From: Ceratotherium simum simum
Taxonomy: Eukaryota > Chordata > Mammalia > Perissodactyla > Rhinocerotidae
Length of the DNA stretch: 64,000 nt
NCBI RefSeq assembly: GCF_000283155.1
Contig: NW_004454280.1
Location: 1,131,926 to 1,195,925, forward strand
Reading direction: 5' to 3'
Position numbers and translations under genes: made by a program
Notes under the pieces: model-generated
Databases searched by the model: none
Told to the model about the DNA's origin: nothing
Seen by the model: only the letters and a program-made list of their open reading frames with translations
Shown here: positions 11,986 to 23,449 of the stretch, in pieces
Position numbering within the stretch: the first letter of the stretch is position 1
How the letters are laid out: the number at the start of each line of letters is the position of its first letter

Positions 11986-12499
11986 TTTAAAAATTCATAC
12001 CTTCTTCATTCCACAGCAGATTTGAGGCAGCTTCTAAAAATGCCCATGATATAAAGGGATAAAAATAAATAATATGTGAAATCATTTTGCAATTGTACCA
12101 TAAACATGTTTTCCTTATTGTCACTGGGAGCAGAGTGAAAGTGATAATAGATATGTTATTTCCCAGACTCATTTTCAATTTAACCTTGGCCTTCAGGGCC
12201 TTAACTGAGGAGCAGGCCAGGGTGGGAACCTCAGACACCGAAGCTGCCCATCTCCCTGGCCCTGGGGCTGGTTTTGCCCGAGGGTGCTTGTTGGGGGTGG
12301 TGGTCAGTCCTGACTCTTCTGTGTCTTGCTGCTCCAGGCAGAGGCTCTACCCACAGCTCCATTTCACTAATGCCAAACCACCCTTGAGCATCCCTTCCGT
12401 GCTGTCGGGTGCTCAGACACAGAGAAGAAATTAACAGAGTTGTCCTCTCCGGGCTCACAAGGAAGGGACCTGGGAGTGAAAGCTACACACTAGGTTTAG

Positions 12500-12660
12500 C
12501 TTGAGTTGGAAAGTTAATCAATTCCTTCTCAATTCAATTCTTTGTCTATAAGATGGACATCATAGCCCTCCTCATCCCCCCTCAGCAACACTGGGAGGAT
12601 AAAGCCAGAATGTACTCTGATAAGACAAACTGCTATACAAATGTGAAGAATCATCGTCTC
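12500..12660 (+). mobile_element. MIR SINE, decayed
   Basis: 'ctttgtctataagatggaca', then 'aacactgggaggataaagcc' and 'gctatacaaatgtgaagaat', in MIR order. Confidence 0.45.
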
Positions 12661-12907
12661 TATTCAGTGCTGCTCTAAACTGATTTCAAAAACAACAGAG
12701 CTACTAGGATTTGGGAGCTGACATGACCAAGAGGGTTTACCTTAAATCCTCCACCACGGAACTTTTCAGCAATCTGTGTAGGACTGGGAACCCAGGCCAC
12801 AGAGATGAGCCCCTCCTTCAGAGAAAATGGAATGCCCATCAACTTTGGAGCATGTATTGAATATTTAATATGAGCCCAGCACTGAGGTAGGCATTGTGGG
12901 GTGAGAA

Positions 12908-13318
12908 GTTATGGGCTAAATTGTGTCCCACAAAATTCCTGTGTTGAGGTTCTAACCCCCATTGCCTTAGGATGTGACTATATTTGAAGATAAGGTCATT
13001 AAAGAGGTAATTAGTTAAAATGAGGTCCTTAGGGTGGGCTCTAACCAAATATTTCAAGGGTCTCCTTATAGAAAGAGGAAATCTGGACACACACACAGAC
13101 ACCAGGGATGTGCACACAGAGGAAATGCCGTGTGAGGGCACAGTGAGAGGGCGGCGTCTGCACGCCAAGGAGAGAGGCCTCAGGAGAAACCAACCCTGCT
13201 GGCACCTGGGTCTTGGACTTCCAGCCTCCAGAATGTAAGGAAATAAATTTCTGTTGTTTAAACCACCCAGTCTGTGTATTTTGTTATGGCAGCCTTAGCA
13301 AAAGAATACAGACTTATA
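12908..13318 (+). mobile_element. MST-type solo LTR (ERVL-MaLR)
   Basis: Well-preserved order of MST/THE1-type LTR features: 'aattgtgtcccacaaaattc', 'gttctaacccccattgcctt', 'aaaatgaggtccttagggtg', 'gacttccagcctccagaatg', 'aataaatttctgttgtttaa' and the end 'gcaaaagaatacag'. It is non-coding, with no internal region in the window. It sits inside older L2-derived sequence on both sides. Confidence 0.88.
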
Positions 13319-13324
13319 CAGAAA

Positions 13325-13650
13325 AGTATGAATTATTCACTCTTTACTAAATACTTACTGAATTGTGCGCTATGTGGCACACGAGATACAAGGATGAACA
13401 AGAAAGATGTGGTTCCTGCTCTAAGGAAGCTTAGAGTCCAATAGGGATAGTGTAGCTGCCTTGAAGATGGGGGCACAAGACCAGAACTCAAGAAAATATG
13501 AAGGCATATAATGATATGTGTATGTGTGAAGTTTAAATTGAGTAGTACTGACTTCAAGTGGTGGAAGCCCAGTGAAAATAAAAATAAAAGAGAGTCATCA
13601 GGGGAGGCTTTGTTGGAGAGGGGGCTTGGAAGATTAGGGGAACAAAGATT
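13325..13650 (-). mobile_element. L2 LINE 3' end, antisense
   Basis: Antisense L2 3' end: 'cttactgaattgtgcgctat', 'acaaggatgaacaagaaaga', 'cctgctctaaggaagcttag', then 'ggaggctttgttggagaggg'. A related scrap at 12,845-12,905 on the other side suggests the MST LTR inserted into it. Confidence 0.6.
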
Positions 13651-13917
13651 TGGGCTGCCCTGAACATTTGCAGGGAACTTACAGGTCCAGCAAGAGGTGC
13701 CCCTGGACTGTCAGTGCTGGCTTACCTGGAAGGTCCTGCTCCCTGGAGACTTCTCAGTGCTCTGGGTGACTGGCCAAGACAGGCTTCTCCCCTGGGAGCC
13801 ACTGCCACCACCCTCTCAGGCTGATAGCTCCTGCTTTCCAGCGGCCGGGGCTTGGCCAGCCCTTCTGTGGTTATTTGCTGCCATTTCTCCAGGCAGATGG
13901 GGACTTCTGGCTGTTCA

Positions 13918-13975
13918 TCAAGTTAGCAATTAACAAGTAATTCATTAGGTGCCTAACGAACAAATTATTAACCTG
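13918..13975. promoter_or_regulatory. Candidate AT-rich conserved element with HNF1/homeodomain-like sites
   Basis: A compact AT-rich patch inside GC-richer DNA. GTTAGCAATTAAC at 13,922-13,934 matches 11 of the 12 fixed positions of the HNF1 palindrome allowing two changes in the left half. 'gtaattcattagg' and 'caaattattaacc' add homeodomain-type TAAT cores. Function is inferred only from motif density. Confidence 0.25.
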
Positions 13976-14029
13976 GCAAGCCATGTCCAGCCACTGACTA
14001 GGGGGAGAGATGGCTATTAATAAGGTCTT

Positions 14030-14215
14030 GGAGTGGCAGCTGTGGTTTAGTGGTTAAGGCACAGGCTGGGCGACAGGAGATGTGGGTTCTGGACTCTTGG
14101 GCCAAATCGCCTTACTTCTCTAGGCCTTAGTTTGGCTGCTCATGTGGTGGGAGTAATAAAACGCTATTAGTGGGTAAATTAAATGTCAGAAACAGTCTGT
14201 ATAAATGCAGGGCAT
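14030..14215 (+). mobile_element. MIR SINE
   Basis: Sense MIR head 'gtggtttagtggttaaggca', centre 'ttacttctctaggccttagt', and tail region through 'taaattaaatgtcag'. Confidence 0.65.
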
Positions 14216-14334
14216 TGGGTTATATGAACTCCAAGGCCCCTTCATTCTAACTTCCTACAATTCCAGCTTCCCACAATTCCAGCTTCCCAAGCCAATGTAA
14301 GGTATGGCAGGGCCATCCCCGTGACTTCTGCGCT

Positions 14335-14830
14335 CAGTAAGTCTCACTCACAACTTCATATGTGCCTGGAGCCCGAGTACATGCAAAGGGCTGTGCACGG
14401 GAGGGAGATGCATATCATGTGTCCTGCTCTTGTGGTGCTTATGATTTGGTTGTGGATATCAGACATTCACACACAGCAAACTAACTAGAGTACAAAGCAA
14501 TTTGTGATAGGGCTGAGAGCTACAGAATTTCTGAGGAGAAAGATACTGCAAGCTGGGGTGGGGGGCTTGCAGGAGGGCAGGGAATTGAAGCATGACTTCA
14601 TTGTGTTTTTCTGATTATAAAAATAACATGTGCTCATTTCCCCAAATCTCTGAATAGAGAAAATTGCAAAGAAGATAATCTGTAATCTCATCAGCCAGAG
14701 ATAACTACTGTTGACATTGTCATGTGTATCTGGGGAGGATTTTGACAGGCACAGACGGTGGGAGGAAATTCTAGGTGGAAGGCACATCTTGAGTAGAAGC
14801 TCCGGGGTGAGCAAGGCTAAGACCTGAGGT
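14335..14830 (-). mobile_element. L2 LINE, antisense, interrupted by an L1M-like fragment
   Basis: Antisense L2 pieces at about 14,400-14,600 ('cctgctcttgtggtgcttat', 'caatttgtgatagggctgag') and 14,740-14,830 ('attctaggtggaaggcacat') flank about 130 bp (14,605-14,735) with 'ataaaaataacatgtgctca' and 'gagataactactgttgacat', which resembles an old L1 3' end. Confidence 0.5.
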
Positions 14831-15394
14831 GGGTGCTCTGGCGGATGGGTGTGTGGGCCGGGCAGGCTGGAGCAGGGGTTCTGGGGCAGAATGGAGTTGG
14901 GGGCCGGATGAGCGGGAAGAGGGCTGGAGAGGGCAGTCAGGGTCAGACTGTTGTGTGGAGGCGTGTGCATGTAGGGCACCTTGTGCATTAGACCAGAAGC
15001 ACAGCCAGCCACTGTGCTCTTCAGTCAGACTCATGATGCAATGGAACTTACTGACGTAGCCGCCCTCTTAGAGAAATACTGCCAAAACCTCTGCAGGAAA
15101 ACCCATCAAACATGAAGCTGTGGCAGAGTGTCCAAAGGCAGCGGTGGGACCAGGGGAAGAGGCGAGGAAGGCCTACGTCCAGCTGTAGGTGGCGGGCTGT
15201 TGCAGATGTGACAGCAAGGCTCTCAGGGGATAAGGCACCTGTCCTGCTTCAGCCCCCATCCAGCGGTGTGACCTCCCTTCAGACCCTTGCCTCGTCCCTT
15301 GGGGATGTCCAATCCACAGCTATTTGTTATCGTGTAACAGCAGAGAAGTTTATAGTTGACAAAAACTCTTTTCTCTGAGATAATTAAGAGATAA

Positions 15395-15540
15395 TCTTTT
15401 GATTCTCTCAGCAATCCCATGAGATAGGTGTTTCTATAATCCCCTTTCACAGACGAGGAAATTAAGGTTCAGCAAGGTGAAGTGACTTACCCAAGGCCAT
15501 GTGGCCGGTGACAGAACCAGGCTGAGAATCCAGATCATGG
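15395..15540 (-). mobile_element. MIR SINE, antisense
   Basis: 'tcacagacgaggaaattaag', 'agtgacttacccaaggccat' and 'gacagaaccaggctgagaat' follow the antisense MIR core closely. Confidence 0.8.
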
Positions 15541-15589
15541 GACTGCAAATTGTGTGAGTGTGAGTGTGTGTGTAATTAGTTCTGCTGTG

Positions 15590-15845
15590 GGAGACAGTAC
15601 AACTCGGTGGTGAAGTGAGTGGTTTTGGAGACAGGGTAGGTCTGCCCTCAGCTTCCTGCTCTTATTTTCCTCACTGAAGGGTATGAAGAACCTTGGACTA
15701 CTATATTATCTTCATGTATCAATTGGGGCTAACAATACCATTTACCTCCTTGGGTTATTGCAAGGCTTAAATGGATCAATACAGGTGCTATGGACTTAGC
15801 ACACAGTAATGCTCAATAAGCATTAGCTGTGATTATTACTGTTTT
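15590..15845 (+). mobile_element. MIR SINE, near full length
   Basis: Sense MIR from 'cagtacaactcggtggtgaa' through 'acctccttgggttattgcaa' to 'cttagcacacagtaatgctc' and 'aataagcattagct'. Confidence 0.7.
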
Positions 15846-16124
15846 AACTCTGAGCTCATCACAGAAATAACTTGAATCTTATGGCTGTTCCTTAGTGCTC
15901 TGCCATAGCCAGTCACCTTAGAGTTAGGAAGAATGCAGGTCCGGTCTGGTGCCTCCAGGATCGCTTCATCCTGAGAGGACCAGATGCAGAGTTCCCTAAA
16001 GGACTCTCTGATTTGCAAAACACTCAAGTTTTGCAGGGTGCAGAGAGTCCTTCTTCGGCCCCATGATAAAGACATTGATGGCCACCAGACACCCCATCTC
16101 TTTCCCCACATCTCCCAGTCCCAA

Positions 16125-16443
16125 TACTGTGAGGCAGGACCATGTAACTGGTTCTGGCCAGTGATTGTGGGTGAAAGTGACACACATCACTCTGGCCATC
16201 TCTTCACACTCCAGCTGTCCCTCCTCCTGCCTCAGTGACCGAGGAGGCCTTGTGTTCCAGGAGATGGAAAATGACAGCGCATCAGTCAGCCTGGACCCTT
16301 GAGCGACTGTGTGGAGGAGAGCCCCCTGCAAACCCCTGGATACAGAGTGTGTTGCATGAAGAAGAAATAAACCTCTGCAGTGTAACCCTCGGAGACCCTG
16401 CAGCTGCTTTTTGCTGTAGCATAACCTAGCTTAACTAATACAC
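16125..16443 (+). mobile_element. MLT1-like solo LTR (ERVL-MaLR)
   Basis: 'gttctggccagtgattgtgg', 'cagcctggacccttgagcga', 'agaagaaataaacctctgca' and the end 'cttaactaatac' match the MLT1 LTR layout. It is non-coding and solitary. Confidence 0.6.
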
Positions 16444-16894
16444 CATTTTGGTTGACTGAGGTCTGACATTTTTACATTGATAGTAAGACTAATACCTTGC
16501 ACTGGACGGCTTTCCACATTTTATTATAGAGCAGGTTCACACCCATCATCTTTTTTGATCCTTGGAACAATTACGTATATGCGAATGCCCCTGGTAAGAG
16601 CTCCGTAAGTGTTATTTCTTTATGTGATGACTTTAAAATTCCCATTCCTACACACGCCCGTTTTCACTCAGTCTCTCTCCCCACTGCCCTAATCCTACTT
16701 CTGTATGTCCAAACTTGGCTGCACTGACTTGTTCACCCATCTGCCTCCCCCAGCCAGGGGGAAGCTCCTCATTCGGACTTACAGCAGCCGAGGCAGTGCT
16801 GTTGATTTTGGGTGTCACTGTCGATTGCGGCAGGTGCTTTGATGATGCGGAGTGAGCCACCAACGGTGTGGGGGGGCCAGGGTGGGCCTACTGT

Positions 16895-16985
16895 CTCCAT
16901 TTTGAGACACATCGAGGTGAAAGAACTTGTCCAAGGTCACACAGCTAGTGAGCGGTGGAGCCAGGGGCGAGCCCCTCTTCTGACC
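16895..16985 (-). mobile_element. MIR SINE fragment, antisense
   Basis: 'cttgtccaaggtcacacagc' followed by 'tagtgagcggtggagccagg' is a strong short antisense MIR core match. Confidence 0.65.
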
Positions 16986-16999
16986 AGAGAGCCCACCTG

Positions 17000-18100
17000 A
17001 CGATGCTGGCCTGTTTGCGCACAGGCAGTTTTGAGGGTCTGACAAGATCGTATGTGACAGGGTGCTTTGTAAGGCATGTCCGTTACTCTTGCATTTCCTA
17101 TTTCCAAAGGCCAGTAAGGAGTCCCTTATTGGTCTCCTAACTGGAGAAGGGCCTGCAGAACTAAGGCAGCATGTTGAGGAGAGGACTGGGACGGAAGCTC
17201 CCTGGGGAGGGTCCTTGTCTACTATCCCTTCAGCAGCAGGACAGTGCTCAATCTGGTGCCCCCTGAACAAATGGGAAGGAGGAGGCAGGGGAAGGGAGGC
17301 AGGAAAGGGAGCTCTGACTTGAATTCTGAGGGCATGGGTCTGTGACAGTGTGTGCGGGCTGGGGAACATGTGCAGGCTTCCTTCAGCCCTCCCTCTGGCT
17401 GCATGCATCTCCTGGGGTGCACACGGTGTCTGTCTCCTGTGGCGATGCCTGGCTGGGTTGGCTGCCAAGCAGGTGATGTGTGTGTGGCTGCCTCATTGCT
17501 GCACCTGTGCAGCCCATCTACGTGCTCCCGGAATGCTCATTAGCAAACACATCAGACACGCCCTCCAGCCTCCCCACTCCTGGCTCCTCATGGGGGGTCT
17601 GAGGCGGAGGCCCTTTCTCATCCTCTGGTGGCCTGGGTCCCATCCGAGGAGCTGATGGTTGAGCATCCGGGTGTGGTAGTCCAGCAGGGGCTGTGAGCAG
17701 CACCCTGGGAAGAAATGCCCCTCCCTGAGGGCTGTGGGGAGGTGGAAGCCCTTCTGTAGTAGAGATTTGTTGTAATTAGTCATCAGATCCCAACAGGGGC
17801 CGACTGCTTTTTTTGGCACAATAGGTCTCCTCCAACAGACCCTTCCCTGTTCTCCTTCGGGAAGTGGGAAGGTCTCTCTCTTTTGAAAAGCCTTTTGGAC
17901 ACCCCACTGGACACTTCTGGCATGGCTGGGTTCCTCGGGGTCAGCCCACAGTGTGATTTGAATGGTGCAGGGAGCAGCTTCCCAGTTACCTCCTAGCACC
18001 CCAGATCTTAGACCTGGAGGACACTCAGAATTCATCGAGCACTTGCAAACAGATTAGATGAAGTTGTGTGCCCACTGCAAGCGACTGTTGTGGCTGCCTG
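17000..18100. other. Intergenic, no gene recognised
   Basis: Unique-looking GC-moderate sequence. Open frames on both strands overlap each other and lack domains. Confidence 0.4.
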
Positions 18101-18109
18101 GAGCACTGC

Positions 18110-18520
18110 ATCGAGAAATCCTAGCTGCGATTAATTAACAGTATCTGCCACGGTTAGGAGAGGGGAGTGGCACATGAATGCAGGAGATTTGCCTTCTCTG
18201 ATCTCATTTGAATCCCTTTCTTCTGATTTCTACTGTTAGAGAGTCATTACCTCGCGTTAAGGCCTTGTCTCTCTGTTCATATTTCTTTAAAATGCATATG
18301 TGTCAGAAAGATAGTGAAGAATTCAATCATTGATTGATTGGGATTGATTGCAAAAAAAGAGAGCATTATCAGTTTTTGCTAGTTCTGGAAAATGCAATGC
18401 ACTGGCAACTCTTAAAATACATAATCACTCGGCTTAGGATCCGTTTATCAGACTGCCTTCCAAAGTGGCAGCTGCCTGACAGGAAACCGGAGAGCTGATC
18501 AGTTTGGCGGAAGGTAAGTT
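18110..18520. promoter_or_regulatory. Candidate conserved noncoding element with TGATTGAT-type motifs
   Basis: 'tgcgattaattaacagtatc' near 18,126, then 'caatcattgattgattggga' near 18,324 with four closely spaced ATTGATT/TGATTG units of the PBX/HOX type. A pyrimidine-poor, AT-balanced tract follows with few signs of repeat origin. The regulatory role is an inference from motif clustering. Confidence 0.22.
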
Positions 18521-19050
18521 CAGAAACTGGAGGTCCCCCGTCACAGTCACAGGGTGCACACTGCAGTGGGGACAGCAGGGGGCCAGAGGTATGGAGGCGC
18601 TGCCCACCTGTGGGAGGGCAGGAGACCAGCTCCACTCTTTCCTGTTCGGAAGCTCCTTCTTGGGAGAGCCCCGTGCTGCTGGCGCTGTCACCCGTTCCCT
18701 GTGGGCTGTGCCTCTGTCACCCTCTTCAGGGGGGTTGGGCTGGGGGAGAACGGAGGTTGCAGCTGCTTCATTTCCTCAGACTACAAACTTATTGGGGTCA
18801 CTGGGCCGGCGTGCACAGGGTGGGGGATTACACACTGACAAGTGCGAGCCAGGCAGTTCGTTGTGTCAATGGGGATATCTAAGGAGTCTGACTCCCGTTA
18901 ACGTATGAATTCCTTACAGAATTAGACTTTAAAGTGAAGAGCATAAGCCAAACTAGTTTGAATTAAAAGAACATAAATGGCAAAAAATCCTCTGGTCAGA
19001 TTTATCAATTTTTCCTAAGGAAAACAGAAGGGGAGGAAAGAGAAGCGTTT

Positions 19051-19306
19051 TTTTTTTTTTTTTTGCCAGGAAGACGTGCCGTGAGCTAACATCTATTGCC
19101 AATCCTCTTCCTTTTTTTCCCTTTTTCTCCCCAAAGCCCCAGTAGATTGTTGTATGTCATAGTTGCACATCCTTCTAGTTGCTGTATGCGGGATGCCATC
19201 TCAGCATGGCCGGACAAGCGGTGCGTCAGTGCGCGCCCGGGATCCGAACCCGGGCTGCCAGCAGCGGAGCGCACGCACTTAACCGCTAAGCCACGGGGCC
19301 GGCCCC
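19051..19306 (-). mobile_element. ERE SINE (long-tail subfamily), antisense
   Basis: Poly-T start, 'gagctaacatctattgccaa', 'gccccagtagattgttgtat', 'cacatccttctagttgctgt', then the tRNA-like head with the B-box complement 'gggatccgaaccc' and the end 'acggggccggcccc'. The target-site duplication is aaagagaagcgttt (19,037-19,050) and aagagaagcattta (from 19,307). This is a young-looking copy. Confidence 0.96.
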
Positions 19307-19414
19307 AAGAGAAGCATTTATACAGGGTCAGTTAGACCCTCGTGAGTCCAGTCACAGGGGTAAGTCAGCAGTCCCGGCCTCCACCCCTGCACTAAGGTTA
19401 TGTCAGGTGAGAGG

Positions 19415-19560
19415 CATCGTTTGTTCATTCATTCATTCCACAAGCACTCACTGAGCAATTATTACGTGCCAGCCTCTGACACTATGGGGATGAAGACGCA
19501 GGTCCTGTTCGCATAGAACTTTGAGTCCAGTGAGGAGTGTAGGCAAGAAAACAGGCGTTT
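19415..19560 (-). mobile_element. L2 LINE 3' end, antisense
   Basis: 'ttcattcattcattccacaa', 'gagcaattattacgtgccag', 'ggggatgaagacgcaggtcc' and 'ctttgagtccagtgaggag' follow the antisense L2 3' end. Confidence 0.6.
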
Positions 19561-19774
19561 TCAACAGAGTGCTCAGTGCCGCGCTCTGAGGCCTCGGTGT
19601 TCCCGTCTGTGGGAAGAGAATGTTTCTCTTCACCACAGAGCTCCAAGACACCAGAGCAGTGAGAGCTGTCCCAAGCAGTGTGCTGGGCGTGGGCCACTGG
19701 GTCCTGAAGCAGGTGGGGAAGGGTGACCCCAGAACTCACCATGGGGTGCGGGCTGCCCCCAAATGCCATGACTC

Positions 19775-19940
19775 CTTGCATCTGCAGAGTGTCTCATACA
19801 TTTCAAAGCACTGTCCCTTGCAGTGTCTCATTTATCTCCCTTCTCCTCTGTGAGGCTGGCAGGGTGGGGATTATTATCCCAGAGGACCTAGGTCACATGC
19901 GTGGCTGGGGACAGAGCTGGGGGCCAGAACCCAAGTACAC
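19775..19940 (-). mobile_element. MIR-type SINE, antisense
   Basis: 'catttcaaagcactgtccct', 'tctgtgaggctggcagggtg' and 'ggattattatcccagaggac' fit a decayed antisense MIR. Confidence 0.55.
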
Positions 19941-20100
19941 CTCCCGGGCTCATTCCATGGGGTGGACTGGGTGGAAGACGAATTGGGGAGTTAGGACAGA
20001 GCACAGAGACGAGGAAAGGACAGAGATTCTAACAGTACACAAGCCTGTCCTTCCTTCCTTTTTCTTTTGTTCTTTCTTGCAACTAAGAAATCCTTACATG

Positions 20101-20401
20101 GGGCTGGCCCCGTGGCTCAGCGGTTAAGTGCGCGCGCTCCACTACTGGTGGCCCTGGGTTCGGATCCCGGGTGCGCACCGACTTACCGCTTGTCAGGCCG
20201 TGCTGAGGCGGCATCCCACATACAGCAACTAGAAGGATGTGCAACTATGACATACAACTATCTGCTGGGGCTTTGGGGAAAAAAATGATAATTGGCAATA
20301 GATGTTAGCTCAGGGCCGGTCTTCCTCAGCAAAAAAGAGGAGGATTGGCATGGATGTTAGCTCAGGGCTGATCTTCCTCACACACCAGCACACACACAAA
20401 A
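20101..20401 (+). mobile_element. ERE SINE (long-tail subfamily), sense
   Basis: tRNA-like head 'gggctggccccgtggctcag' with B box 'ggttcggatccc', then 'gcaactagaaggatgtgcaa', 'ctgctggggctttgggg', and two 'gatgttagctcaggg' tail units. The target-site duplication is aaatccttac at 20,088-20,097 and 20,402-20,411 (perfect). It is intact enough to be recent in this lineage. Confidence 0.97.
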
Positions 20402-20411
20402 AAATCCTTAC

Positions 20412-21175
20412 TGAGGGCCGACTATGTACTGTGCTACCCCCAAACAGTACTGAACTCTCTTCCGACTGCCAGCAAATCTAGGTCAAAGGCAGAACTCCAA
20501 CCCTAGTCGGGGCCTCATTCCCAAATGCCACGCTTGCCAGTTGTGGTATTGCCCCAGGAGCCAGATAGCAAGAATTTGGAGAAATGGGACCACTCCAGGG
20601 CTGGGAAGACTGCAGGATCCTAAAGTTCCCATTGAAGTTCCCATCAGCAGCACAGATCCCTAGTGCAGCCAGCCCCCCGTTCCTCCTCAAGGAACAGGGA
20701 CTCACCCAATTTGGAGTACGGAGGCAGTAGGTGCTTGGACCTCTGGAAATGGCCCACCCAGGAGCCTGCTTTGCGGGTGTGATGACTTCTTCCCCGTGGT
20801 GACCTGGGCTGGGCAGTAGGAAGGGGGACGTGTACCTAATGGCTATGATGGGAGCGGCCTCTGCCTGCTCTGCTGAAAGCAACCAGCATCCAGAACTGGC
20901 CTGGCTGGCGAGGCCGTGGGAGCCGCTGTCATGGCGTGTGCAGTCTGAGGGCTCCTGGAGAGTCCATACTGCCCATCCTTGTGGGTCATGAGGAAGCGAA
21001 TCCCATCTTGGCATAAGGAAGAACTCAATTATCCAAGCTGTCTGGGGCTGTGGAATGGGAGTCCTGGGAGAAACAAGCCACCTATCACAGGAAATATTTC
21101 TGTGAAATTGTCTTAGTTTTTACAGTTAAAAGGTATTTTCTGTTACTGAAGTGTTTAAGCAAAGGCCACCTCACA
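20412..21175. other. Intergenic, no gene recognised
   Basis: Unique-looking sequence. The open frame on the minus strand at 20,478-21,014 lacks any recognisable domain. Confidence 0.4.
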
Positions 21176-21179
21176 AATA

Positions 21180-21340
21180 GGGAATTTGAATCAGATAGCA
21201 CTGTTCAAGTCCCAGGCCAGCAACTCACTGACTACGTGACACGGACGAGCCACTTGATGCCTTGACCTTAAGTTGTCTCACCTGAAAAACGCCCACCTCA
21301 GAGGCTGTTTGGGAGGCCTAAGGGAGCCGAATTTATAGAA
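21180..21340 (+). mobile_element. MIR SINE, decayed
   Basis: 'ttcaagtcccaggccagcaa', 'ctcactgactacgtgacacg' and 'cacctcagaggctgtttggg' in MIR order. Confidence 0.5.
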
Positions 21341-21344
21341 AAAA

Positions 21345-22465
21345 GCTTTGTAAGCTGTGGAGTGCTATGTACTTGTTGTGGAAGGTTCCTTCCAACCCTA
21401 AGAGCCTGAGGCTGGTGATGAAATTCTACTATTAGTAGATCATTCTTTGGGTTAAACATTGCCCCTCCCCCTGGGAGCTGCATCGTCTCCTACTTTCCTA
21501 CCCAGGCAAGGGAGAGAGGATAGCAGGAAAGCACTAGTGCGTGGGGACAGTGGGGTTAAGGAGAGAACGTTCTGGATGATGGGAAAAGTCCCCAGAACGA
21601 GAGTCAGGCTGAGGGAGGTGGGCATGTGGGTAAATGTGCTCATTCAGTCAAACTCCAGGTTGGGCCCTGGGAAGGCATGTCTGCTCAGAGAGGGACACTC
21701 TGGTCCCCATTTTCTGCACAGAGTCCCCCGTGAGCTGCCTTCTAGCCTCTGGAGACCAAGCGGGCCCTTCAAGTGACAGTCCTTCTCAGACCCAGCTCTG
21801 GTGCTCCTCTCACCTGGCCAGGCTTGGCTAAATAAAGATATGGTCCCTGTGGGAAGCCACTGGGGCTGAGAGCTCTTCTGGGGGGCTCCGGGCAGCAGGA
21901 TCCAGCTCCCCACAGCTTGGCAGGAGCAATCACTGTCCCTCTCCCTGGACGCTGCCTCTGACCTTGGGTGACCTGGCAGATTGCAGTACCTGGGAGCTGG
22001 GGTGGGTGTGTGTGCCCGGGAGAGAGGCTGTGGGGTTGTTCCAGGCAGCTGGGGTCTGCTAAGCACAGTGCTGGCACTCCACCAGCACCAGGGTGTGGCC
22101 GGGATGGTGCCAACACAGCAGAGTGCAGCGTGGTCAGGCCAGTGGGGAGGAGGCTTGACAGTGAGCTGGGATATTTTAAGCTGACAGCAGCTCACCAGAA
22201 GGGCCCTTTATCAGCACAGCTCCTGCGGCCATGGGGGAGTTATGCAGGGGGCAGGGCAGGAGTGGGGTTCATGGTTTTCTCAGGACACCTGTGACTTCTG
22301 GTGAAAGAGGAGTTTAGAGAAACAACCCTTCCCAGGCCTGTCCTGGCTGAAACAAAGACAGTGCCAAAACTTGTTGGCTGCCTTCTCCCTCTCCTCCATG
22401 ATCTCCGGGGAAGGAGCAAGCAGTGCCTGGATGCTCAGTTTCTGTGTTAGAAGGGGAAAGCTCAC
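21345..22465. other. Intergenic, no gene recognised
   Basis: Moderately GC-rich unique sequence. No exon could be supported. Confidence 0.4.
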
Positions 22466-22469
22466 TAAG

Positions 22470-22690
22470 CCAGGGTGCGGAGGACCTACTTTTGAGTCCT
22501 GGCTCTGCCACTTGCTGGGTGTGTTGTGACCTTGGCCATGTCATGGGCCATCTTCAAGCCTGAGTTTGTTCATTTGGAAGGGAAGCTAATTCTGCCTCGC
22601 CTTCCTCCCAGAGATGTTGTGAAGGCTTCCAGATCATGGAGGAAGAATTTGTGAAACTGTGAGGTGCTGTACCCATGTAAGTTGGTATTG
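22470..22690 (+). mobile_element. MIR SINE
   Basis: 'tgagtcctggctctgccact', 'tgctgggtgtgttgtgacct', 'gagatgttgtgaaggcttcc' and 'gaggtgctgtacccatgtaa' in MIR order. Confidence 0.7.
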
Positions 22691-22694
22691 ATGG

Positions 22695-23440
22695 CTTCCT
22701 GCTGAGTAACTTCCCATTTGCCTCCCCACATCCCTGCTGCAGCAGCAGCTCCCTCCCCCTCTAATGGGCTACCCTGGGGCTTGGGGCTCCTGGGCATGGG
22801 TGGGGCTACAGAGAGGTCTCTGAGGCCTTGGCGAGAGGCTAAGTAAAGCCAGAATCCCCCCTCCTGCCAGTGCCTACCTCTAAAGAAAGTGATGAGGCAC
22901 GAGGCCTGGAGAACACTGATGGAAATCAATTAGAGAAATCAATGCCCCTGCGTGCAGTTATGTATTCCTTCCCTCCCAGCGGATCCCATCCACCCTGCCC
23001 CAGCAGCCCTGTTCACTCTTTGGGAGTCAGATGGTTTAAGTTAAGCCCCTGCTGGTCTCCATACCTAGACTAGTTTGCTCCAGCCAGGTGGGGCCTTGGG
23101 GATCCTGAGTGGCCCTCTGGTGAGGGAGTGTTATTGATGGGGTCAGCCTGCCATTAGGAGGGAGATGGGGCTGGACCAGGGCTGGGAAAGCCCGTGGATA
23201 GGCCTGGCACCTTGGGGCTGCGCCATGCTAGACGGGATCCTTTCTAGGCTCTAGACTTGAACTCCAAGGATTAGGCCAAACAAAGCCCCCAGGAAAGATA
23301 AAAAAGAAATTTCAGTTCTCATGATTTCTTCACACTGTTGCTGGACAGGGCAGGGAGAAAGGGCATATTTAAGATGTTCTGAATTGGGACATCAAAATTT
23401 ATAGCCTGGGAGCCATTGCTTTGCTTATTTATTTATGGCA
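22695..23440. other. Intergenic, nothing recognised
   Basis: No gene-like or named-repeat signal is visible. Confidence 0.4.
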
Positions 23441-23449
23441 CAGAGGCTA

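Noticed and set aside
19051..19306. tRNA gene suggested by the A/B-box-like region
   Set aside because: The box-like sequence is the head of an ERE SINE with poly-A tail and target-site duplication, not a free-standing tRNA that folds to a cloverleaf. The same holds for the other ERE copies.
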